From the NCBI GenBank assembly GCA_036417435.1, contig CM070910.1:20091501-20155500 (forward strand): a DNA stretch of 64,000 nt. Direction: 5' to 3'. Below the pieces are notes generated by a model, which did not search any database, had not been told where the DNA came from, and saw only the letters and a program-made list of their open reading frames with translations. The position numbers and the translations under genes were made by a program. The DNA is from Inia geoffrensis (lineage: Eukaryota > Chordata > Mammalia > Artiodactyla > Iniidae). Of this stretch, positions 55,905-64,000 are shown piece by piece. Every line of letters begins with the position of its first letter. The stretch's first letter is position 1.

Positions 55905-56118
55905 GGGCTTCCCTGGTGGCGCAGTGGTTGAGAGTCCGCCTGCCGATGCAGGGGACACAGGTTTGTGCCCCAGTCTGGGAAGATCCCACATGCTGCAGAG
56001 CGGCTGGGCCCGTGAGCCTGCGCATCCAGAGCCTGTGCTCCACAACGGGAGAGGCCACAACAGTGAGAGGCCCGCGTACCACAAAAAAAAACAAAAAAAC
56101 AAAAAAACAAAAAAAAAA
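55905..56118 (+). mobile_element. CHR-family SINE, short subtype with deletion
   Basis: Head 'gggcttccctggtggcgcag' and B-box 'aggtttgtgcccc'. Relative to the other short copies it lacks about 14 bases (the 'atggccgctgagcc' segment) after 'cccgtgagcc' near 56019. Its tail is (AAAAAAAC)n-like. TSDs are imperfect (about 'aaaatctcag' and 'aaaactcagg'). Confidence 0.93.
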
Positions 56119-56419
56119 CTCAGGCAAATGCAGACAAATCTACATAAAGATTAACTACATAAACTAATAGTATTAATTATTTTGGCAATGATGAATTTTA
56201 ATGGTAGAATTAAAATTGTGAAAAATGACATGTAAGACAGAAAAGAAAATTATCAGAATTAAAAAGCTCTATCACTTATAATTCACAGGAGAGTTAAGAA
56301 TATTAACTTTAGACTCTAAGTAAATATACATATAAAATTTTTGTAGGAAACATCAAAAATAACTTCTAGTAAACCGATTTCTGAAGCACATTTTTTTAAT
56401 GTTTTTAGCCTAAGAGTGT
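56119..56419. other. Unassigned A-rich sequence
   Basis: No clear feature; probably diverged L1 connecting the flanking fragments. Confidence 0.4.
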
Positions 56420-56919
56420 AATGATAGTTCAACATTAGAAAAAATTATGTTTATAGCTCTCCATCTTAGCAGATTTAAGGAAAGCAATGTCATTTCAATA
56501 GATGCAAAAAATATTCACTAGCCACTCATCATTTTTTAAAAAACAAAACAAATTATACCTTTCAGTAAATTTAGGAGTTCCTCAAGCACCTAAAAGGGTA
56601 TCTACCAAAAACCTGCATAAACATAATTAATGGTGAGATGACATAAGAATTCTTATTAAAGTCAAGAAAAAAATAAAGAATTTCTACTATTACTGCTTCA
56701 TTCAACATCGGCCTAAAAATTCTAATCAGCTCAGGAAGGCAATTTTTTAAAAAAGCAAATACAGAGTAAAAAGGACACAAAAGTATCATTATTTATAGAT
56801 AATGTAAATAAATCTCAAGATAAGGATAATTAAAATACAGAAAACACAAACAATGAAAGAAAAAGTTAATGAAATAAACACATCAAAATTTAAAACTTTT
56901 ATACAGTAAAAATGTAAAA

Positions 56920-56992
56920 GGAAGGAAGGAAGGCAGGAAGGGAGGAAGGGGAAGGGGGAGCGAGGGAGGAAGGAAGGAAGAGAGAGAAAGTA
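56920..56992. repeat. (GGAA)n purine-rich simple repeat
   Basis: 'ggaaggaaggaaggcagg' and variants over about 70 bp, all purine on the plus strand except two C's. Confidence 0.93.
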
Positions 56993-57280
56993 AGTTAAAA
57001 GGCAAGTGGGAGAAGCTTCTTCGAACATATACATCAAATAATTAAGACTCAGAATACATAAATCCTGCAACCACTCTACCAATCTAATTTTTAAAATGAG
57101 TAACAACTGTGATCAAATTACAATAGAATAATTTCAAAGATAACATAAACAAAAGAAATGATGCTGAATTTCATTAGTAATCAAAGGAACTCAGATGAAA
57201 ACAACAGGATTCCGTTTCAGAGTCACCAGAATACAAAATTTCAACAGTGTGACACCTTCAAAGGTGGGAAAGACATGGAG

Positions 57281-57326
57281 ATAAAGGAAATATTTGGAAA
57301 GCAATAAAGGAAATATTTGGAAAGCA
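57281..57326 (+). repeat. Perfect 23-bp tandem duplication
   Basis: The 23 bases at 57281-57303 (starting ataaaggaaatatttgg) recur without change at 57304-57326, inside the old L1. Confidence 0.95.
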
Positions 57327-57829
57327 ACTTACTAGTATGTAACAAAATAGAAAATGAACATAACCTGTGATGAGCAATTCTACTTCTGGTATATAATCGG
57401 GAGAAACTTTTATGAATGTGCACAAGGATAGCTGCAAGGGTGTATAGTATAGAATGGCTTGTACAAGCCAAAATTTGAAAACAACACAAATGAGAATGGT
57501 GTTGGAACTCCATACAATGGAGAACTATAGAGACACTAATTAGAATGCAATAGACATGTGACATATTCTCACAGATAAATCTCAGAATACTATGTTGAGT
57601 AATAAAATCAACATACGGGTCAACACATACCATATTATGCCATTTATGCAAATTAAAATAAAGATTAAATGCTGTTGAAAATACCAGTGACTTGAAAACA
57701 GCAATAGAGATTGTGCAAACTAAAGCAGAGAGAGAAAAGAGACAAAATAATTTTAAAAGACAGCTTCTTAGTGACTTCTGAGACAATGTCTTAGTCTGAT
57801 ATATTGTAATTGAGGTCCCAGAGGAAGGA

Positions 57830-59395
57830 AATGGCTACAGAAAAACATATGAATAAATGATGGACAAAAACTTTCCATTTGTAATGGAAATTATAAATTC
57901 ACAAATTCAAGAAAATTAACAAACCTCAAGAAGAAAGAAAAACTACATCAAGGCACATCATAATAAAACTGCTAAAAGCCAGTGATAAAGGAAAATTTAA
58001 AACAACCAGAGAACAAGGAATTGGTAAAGACCTCATGTCAGAAAAAGGAAGCTAGAAAATAATGTATAAACTTTTCAATTTCTGAAAGAAAACACTGCCA
58101 ATCTAGAATACTATTATTCAACAAAAATATCCTTCAAAAGTGACGGTGAATTATGTGGGATTTATCTCAGAAATGCAAGAGTGGTTCAGTATACAAAATC
58201 GATCAATGTAATACGTTACACATTAATAAAATGAAGGGGGATAAAACCACATGATCATCTCAAGTGATGCACAAAAAGCATTGACACATGATAAAAACAC
58301 TAAACAAACTGAGAATAAAAGGGAACCTCCTCAACTTGATAAAAGACATCTGGGAAAAACCCATAGGTGACATCACACCCAATGATGAAAAACTGAAAGC
58401 TTTCTTCCTAAGATCAGGAATAGGACAAGCATGCCCACTTTCACCACTTATGTTCAACATTTTACTAGAAGTTTTATAAAACTACAAAAATTTTTGAAAG
58501 AAATTAAGGAATACCTAGGTAAATGGAAAGACATCTGGATTGAAATACTTAATACTGTTAAAATGACAATACTCCCCAAAGCGATCTACAGATTTAATCA
58601 GTGCAATCCCTATCAAAATGCCAGTGGCTTTTTTTAGCCATTTTAAGTGCAAATCAAAAATACAATGAGATACCACTTCATACCCACTAGAATGGCTATA
58701 ATTTTTTTTAAAAAAGGAAACAGGTAGCAAGGCTATGGAAAAGTTAGAACCCTTCTGCATTCCTAGTGGGAAGATAAAATTGTGCAACCACTATGGAAAA
58801 CAGTTTGGTGGTTCCTCAAAAGATTAAACATAGTATTAGCATACAATCCAGCAATTCACTCATAGGTATATATTCAAAAGAACTGAAAATAGGGACTCAG
58901 TCAAGTACTTGGACATGAATGTTCATAGCAGCACTATTTACAGTAGCCAAAAGGTGGAAACAACCCAAGTTTCCATCAGTGGATGCATGAATAAATAAAT
59001 TCTGATATATCCATACAATAGAATAGTATTCAGCTATAAAAAAGAATGATGTACTGATGTTTGCCACAACATGATTAGCCTCAAAAATGTCATGCTAAGT
59101 GGAAGAAGTCAAATACAGAAGGTCACATATTATATGATTCCATTTATATGAAGTATCCAGAATAGGTAAGTCTGTGGACACAGACTAGTGGTTGCTAGGG
59201 GCTAGGGCAATAGGGAATGAGGAGCTACTGCTAAACGGGTACAGAGTCTCCTCTGGGGGAGATGAAAATGTTTTGGAACCAGACAGAGGAGATGGTTGGA
59301 TAACACTGTGACTATACTAAATGCTACTGAACTGTATACTTTTAAATGGTTAATTCTATGTTATGTGAGTTTTACCTCAATAAAGACAAATAAAT
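57830..59395 (+). mobile_element. Internally deleted L1 ('mini-L1')
   Basis: Order of sense L1 pieces: ORF1 C-terminal part ('aactgctaaaagccagtg', 'atatccttcaaaagtgacgg'); from about 58151 ORF2 ('tctcagaaatgcaagagtgg', 'caagcatgcccactttcac'); from about 58480 a later ORF2 part ('gaaattaaggaatacctagg'); from about 58635 the ORF2 end and 3' UTR ('ggcaatagggaatgagg', 'ttacctcaataaagac'). At least three large segments are missing. Short frames of 63-68 codons are recognisable ORF2 remnants. Confidence 0.85.
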
Positions 59396-59399
59396 AAAA

Positions 59400-59513
59400 C
59401 TGATTTTCTCCAATTGCAAAAAAGGTGAGGATTTTATCAAACAAAAGCTGAGAGAATTTACATCATAAAAACTCTCAGTAACTAGTAATGGAAAACCTGC
59501 TCAACCTGATGAA

Positions 59514-59573
<60 letters not shown>

Positions 59574-61890
59574 AAACCCTACAACTAGTGTCATACTTAA
59601 GAGAAAAAGCTTAAACCCTCTCCACTTAAAATCAGGAATGAAGTAAATAAGGCTTCTACTCTCCCCACTTTTAATTCAACATAGTTCTGAAGGGCCTACT
59701 AAGTGGAATAAGATAAAAACAATAAGTATATAAAAGAATTAAAAAGCAGATGGATTGGAAAAAGAAAATGTCTTTATTTGCAGATATGTAATCATGTATG
59801 TAGAAAATCCTAAAGAAACCACAAGTTACAAAAACTAGTAAGTGAATTGAGGAAGGTCCTAGGATATAGGATAAATCAATTATATTTATAAATACTAACA
59901 AACTACAAAAAATTAATTATATTTCTAAATACTAACAAAAAACAACTGGAAAATGAAACTTTTTAAATATCAAAGTTTATTTCAGAAAAGTATCAGTAAC
60001 ATGAAATAGTTGTGAATAAATTTAACCAACTATGTGCAAGTCCTGTACAATAAAATATCAGAACACTGCTGAGAAAAAAATAATGAAAAACATAGAGAGA
60101 TATACCATGCTTATGAATTGGAACACTCAATATTAAGATATCCGTTCTCCCCAAATTAATCTTCAGTATATCACAACCTCATTCAAAACCCCAGCAACCT
60201 TTTTGTAGAAACTGAAAAATGTATTGTAAAGTTTTATAGAAATGTAAAAGGATTAAGCAAAATCATTCTAAAATGTAAGAACAAAGTTATAGGATTTACC
60301 CTACTTGATTTTTAAGACATTGTAATACAAAAGTCAGCAAGACAATATTGGTGTAAGGATAGAAATATATATCAAAGTAACAGAATAAAGTCCAGAAATA
60401 GGCACACATACACAGTCAATCGATTTTTTTAAAATGCCAACTGAGAAAGAAAAGTCTTTACAACAAATGGTGTTTGTACAAGTGGACAACCATATTTTGA
60501 AAAGTAAAAAAAGAACTGCACCCCTTACCTTACACCACATACAAAACTAGGTTGAAGTGTTAACCTAAACATAAAAGCTAAATTATAATACTGCTAAAAG
60601 AAAGGCTAAAACTTTTGGGAAAAAAATACAGGAACCTTGGGTTCCTATTCTTGGGTTAGGCAAAAATTTCTTAGATAGAACACAAAAAAACACAAGCATA
60701 AAAGAAAAATTGGTAAACTGGACTTCCTCAAAATTTTAAACTTCTGCTGTTTGAAAGATAACATTAAGAAAAAGAAAACGTAAGGTACTCTCTAGGAGAA
60801 AAGATTTGCAATACATACATCTGACAAAGGACTTATATCCAGAATTTTTAAAGAAATTTTACAATGTAATTGTAAGCCAACCTAATAAAAATGGACAAAA
60901 TATTTTAGCAGACTAATGATGTTATTAAACACGTGACTAATAAGCATATAAATGACTAATAACATGAAAATGTGCTGAAATGACTTAAAAATAATAAGCA
61001 CATGAAAAGATGCTCAACATCATTAGTCATCAGGAAAATAAGATTTAAAACTAGAGATAACACTGGAAACTCACAACCACTAAAATTAAAAAGACTGACA
61101 ATACCAAGGGTTGGTAAGGATATGGAACAACTGGAACTCTCATTCACTGCTGATAGGGATGTAACATGGTGCAATCACTTTGGAAAATAGTTTGCAGTTT
61201 CTTATAAAGTTAACTTACTCTTAACATACAACCTAGTAATTCCACTCCTAAGTATTAACCCAAGAAAAAAGAAAACAGAGACTTGGATATAACATATTTA
61301 TTCCATTCATTAAAAAGACATTGCTTTCTACACTGCTTTCTGTAGTACCAATTATAATAAGTCTGAGTGTGTGCATAAAATATATAATATACAAATAAAA
61401 ATTTAAATAAATAAAATATTGAAAAAAAAATCTTTATTCAAAATTGCCCCAAACTGGAAACAACCCAAATATTTATTAACATGTAAATGGGTAAGAAGAT
61501 GGTGGTAATATACACACATACAATGTACTATTACTCCATAATAAAAAGCAATAAACTTGTTACATATAATATCATGGATGAATCACAAATTTTTTTAAAA
61601 AATGCTGAGTGAAAGAAACCAGGCACAAGAGTACATGCTGTTTAATTCTACTTACATGAAGTTCTAAAACAGGCAAAACTATAATTACAGAGAGCAGATT
61701 CGTTTCTTGAGGCTAGTGCTGGGTATGGAGATTAATTACAAAGGCCAAGAAGAAATCTGGGAGATAACGGAAGGACTCCCTAATTTTACTTTCATGAAGG
61801 TTACACAGGTCTACACATTTGTTGAAACTCATTAAACTCTTCCCTTAAAATTGTGTATTTTATCTTATGTAAAGTATGCTGCCACAAAGT
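59400..61890 (+). mobile_element. Old L1 LINE, ORF2 3' half and 3' UTR
   Basis: About 2.5 kb of sense L1: 'cctgctcaacctgatgaag', 'cccacttttaattcaacata', 'ggaacactcaatattaag', 'gatatccgttctcccc', 'gacttcctcaaaattttaaac', 'catgaaaagatgctcaac', 'ctgatagggatgtaacatgg', and finally 'ttacacaggtctacac'. Every frame is broken. A (TG)n microsatellite interrupts ORF2 at 59523-59570. Confidence 0.88.
59523..59570. repeat. (TG)n microsatellite inside L1 ORF2
   Basis: About 24 uninterrupted TG units, preceded by 'agagtgtgtt'. It sits where other L1 copies read 'agagcatctac'. Confidence 0.98.
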
Positions 61891-62734
61891 TGTTTTTAGA
61901 AAATAAGAAAAACAAAGGACATACATATTTAACACTATTTATGGAGTTAGGGCCCCCAAGAATGAGTGAGTACTTAACAAAACTGTAGGGGATTTTTTTT
62001 TTTCCATCCAGTTTTTGCCATTTCAGAAAATCCAGGGCACACTTCTTCCTGACAGTCAGGAGCAAGAGGGAGGGAGGCATTCCTTGTCATAAAACCTGAC
62101 ATCACCTGACTCCCATTTACCTCATCGATTAGGAGGAACTTTCAGGAAACCCCCAAGAGCAGAGATCAAAATCAAATCCAAGAGAAACTTCTAATGCATC
62201 ATGAAAGAAAACCTCAAAATCGATTTGGCTGTGAACAAAACAAGGTGCACAGGGCCCTACAGCTTTTAATAATCAGACATACTCAGAGTATCTTTTTTGA
62301 ACATTACAAATCAAAGGCGAGGGCTGTGGCATTTCAGAAAGAAAACCTCTGAATCACCTGTGGAAATAAGAGACTCTTAACAAGCTTTGACTTTTACCAA
62401 GCCTCAGAAACCTCAATGACTGAACCCCAAGGAGCTTAAAGGACGCCACTGGGTCAACAGAATCATAACTATATCAGGATAAAAAAAGGATTCCTCCCTT
62501 ACACTTCTTCTTAAAGGAGGTGAGGAGTTTTTGTCACCAGAAAAATTAGAAATTATTCGGTCACCAATTGACAAACTAGTTGATTTAATAGACTTAGGGT
62601 AATGTGCCTACTTATTTAGAGTGTGTTTTTTAAGGTCTGATGAAAGTCTTGAGGATTCTAAACAGAGATGCCAGTCATTTCAATTGGTTCCACTCACTGG
62701 CCGGGGTCTGCATGGGGTAAAAAAGGGCAGGACT
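61891..62734. other. Unassigned sequence
   Basis: No gene or repeat recognised. Confidence 0.45.
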
Positions 62735-62845
62735 GGACTTGAGTCAGAGGTCAGAATGATGGCTCTGTTGCATGCTGGAGTGTGACCTTGAGGGAGGCAC
62801 TTGACCTCTTGTATTTCATTTTTCTCATTTGCAAAGCAAGTCTTA
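62735..62845 (+). repeat. MIR SINE 5' part
   Basis: 'gatggctctgttgcatgctg', 'gtgtgaccttgagggaggca', 'cttgacctcttgtatttc' and 'tctcatttgcaaagcaag' follow the MIR core. Confidence 0.8.
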
Positions 62846-63089
62846 CTGGGCCAGGCTCTGTAGAAAAGGAACTAGAACCTGCAGGCCTCAGAATGCACAG
62901 CATATAGGAGGGATGGGTGTGTGGAACCTGAGGTCATGGATGAAAGTCCGAGCTGCAGTACCAGAGGGGTGAAGTAAGGGGTGTAGCTCAGAAACAAAGC
63001 CCATTGCCAGGAAATTTCCATAGACAATCCTGTGAGTAATCTATAGGTAGGCGTGGCTGGCTTAAAGGATCTGACCAGGTAGACAATCA
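62846..63089. other. Unassigned sequence between MIR parts
   Basis: No feature recognised. A 72-codon minus frame (62872-63090) has no domain. Confidence 0.4.
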
Positions 63090-63172
63090 ATACAACTATT
63101 CAAGATCATGGTGGGGATTAAACCAGAACATTAGTGCCTACCACAGTGGCTGGCACAAAAGAGCACTCAGAA
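63090..63172 (+). repeat. MIR SINE 3' part (probable)
   Basis: 'catggtggggattaaacca' and 'ctaccacagtggctggcaca' with 'gagcactcag' resemble the MIR 3' end (gtgaggattaaatgag...agtgcctggcacatagtaagcgctcaataaa). It may be the rest of the MIR that starts at 62735. Confidence 0.55.
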
Positions 63173-63188
63173 AAAAACCTTAGGTGTT

Positions 63189-63602
63189 TGTTACGGGTTG
63201 AACTGTGTCCTTCCCCCCTCACTCCCAGAATTCATACATTGAAGCCCTAACCCTCGTACCTCAGAATATGACTGCTTTTGGCGATTAGGCCTTTAAAGGG
63301 GTATTTAAGTTAAAATGAGACCATTAGGGTGGGCCCTAATCTAATCTGAATGTGTCCTGCTAAGAAAAGAGAATTTGGACACACAGAAACACCAAGGATT
63401 TGCGTCCACAAAGGAAAGGCCACATAAGGACACCAGGAGAAGGCAGCTGTACACAAGCCAAGGAGGCAGGCTTCAGAAGAACCAAACCTGCTGAAACCTT
63501 ATCTTGGACTTCTCAGCCTCTAGAACTATGAGAAAGTTAATTTCTTTGTTTAAGCCATCCAGTGTGTGGTATTTTGTTATGAGAGCTCTAGCAAACTAAT
63601 GA
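63189..63602 (+). mobile_element. MaLR LTR (ERVL-MaLR, MLT1/MST type), near complete
   Basis: Sense LTR of about 414 bp: 'tgttacgggttgaactgtg', 'attcatacattgaagccc', 'gggtgggccctaatctaat', 'gagaatttggacacacag', 'tgtttaagccatccagtg', 'tgagagctctagcaaacta'. Both ends are recognisable. A solo LTR of an ancient mammalian retroelement. Confidence 0.92.
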
Positions 63603-64000
63603 AGTATTCAATATGAATTGAGTCAAAAAAGATGAGCTACATGTTCAAGTAATGGGGAATATGTATTTGCAAGAAATGGGAGGCACCAAAAAAGCCACCT
63701 TCTCACTGGCATTGTGGATTCTGTAACAACCAAAAAAAAGAATGCTTGCTGATGTTCCTATCAATAATATGCTAAATGACACATAAAATATCATTCTTTA
63801 GAGTGTTTAAAATAATACTTTAAAGTTTGCCTTCTAGGGAGTAGTCTAAGGCACAGAAGAATGGAGGATGAAATCCAAATATTTCTTCATGAAAAACTCA
63901 TAATGTTCTAAAACTCTCCAGGAGTCAGGGTGCGAGCACATCCCGAACCAAACCCCTATGTCCCCCCACCGTGCCCCCACTGCTCTGAGCAGGTTTGTCT
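63603..64000. other. Unassigned sequence to window end
   Basis: No gene or repeat recognised. The last 80 bases are C-rich (tgtccccccaccgtgccccc). Confidence 0.5.

Larger units (their letters stand above)
56420..57790 (+). mobile_element. Old L1 LINE, ORF2 C-terminal half and 3' end
   Basis: Sense L1: 'agcagatttaaggaaagcaa', 'tttcaatagatgcaaaaaat', 'gggtatctaccaaaaacctg', then 'gatgaaaacaacaggattcc', 'gtgcacaaggatagctgc' and 'ccatacaatggagaactat' near the 3' end. A GGAA-rich simple repeat has grown inside it (56920-56990). The 181-codon minus frame at 57241-57786 is antisense to this decayed 3' region and not a gene. Confidence 0.75.

Noticed and set aside
57241..57786. 181-codon minus-strand open frame
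   Set aside because: It is antisense to a decayed L1 3' region and has no domain; chance and low stop density on the T-rich strand explain it.
1..64000. CRISPR array, operon or phage-like system
   Set aside because: There are no regularly spaced direct repeats with unique spacers, no ribosome-binding-site/ORF organisation, and all repeat content is mammalian.

Overview
The window is nuclear DNA of a mammal, almost certainly a cetacean. The deciding evidence is eleven tRNA-derived SINEs of the CHR family (known from whales, hippos and ruminants). Most have intact A-tails and target-site duplications (TSDs), and six belong to the short, GC-rich 'gggcttccctggtggcgcag' subtype that I associate with toothed whales. 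L1 3' ends of the cetartiodactyl type support this. I saw no BovB, pig PRE-1 or primate Alu.

I found no protein-coding gene, no RNA gene and no CRISPR or prokaryote-like operon. The longest open frames are short, lack recognisable domains, and often start at TTG rather than ATG or lie inside repeats. The window is best read as intergenic or deep intronic DNA. What can be annotated is a layered record of transposable elements plus a few weak coding or regulatory candidates.

Layout. 1-18 kb: mostly AT-rich unique sequence with one young SINE (3.2 kb), two direct copies of a small DNA transposon (4.3 and 4.9 kb), ancient MIR and L2 pieces, and a slightly GC-richer patch at 11.6-12.3 kb. 18.3-20.9 kb: a hAT-like element, then an old minus-strand L1 carrying three young SINEs. 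21-31.3 kb: two L2 fragments, a long (about 2.1 kb) minus-strand L2 holding two SINEs, and two long-form SINEs. 32-34 kb: minus-strand L1 ORF1 remains split by a block that contains a younger L1 3' end. 37.3-40 kb: a MaLR LTR, a plus-strand L2 cut by a short L1, and a SINE. 40.4-46.6 kb: an unclassified LTR-like element, a palindromic hAT-type element, old L1 pieces, and one exon-like stretch resembling the end of a fibronectin type III domain (42.9 kb).

47.6-54 kb is the most structured part. It is a cluster of at least six retroviral LTRs: one with a tandem duplication and a tRNA T-arm-like motif array, two copies of another family facing each other, and a nested set in which LTRs have inserted into LTRs. 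54-61.9 kb is a run of plus-strand L1 fragments, one a heavily deleted 'mini-L1'. The window ends with MIR pieces and a near-complete MaLR LTR (63.2-63.6 kb).

I found no undescribed biological system. The points most worth checking are the nested LTR cluster, the T-arm-like array, the FN3-like reading frame and two non-repeat open frames near 12 kb. Repeat family names come from remembered consensus sequences, not a database search, so subfamily names are given only where I am fairly sure.
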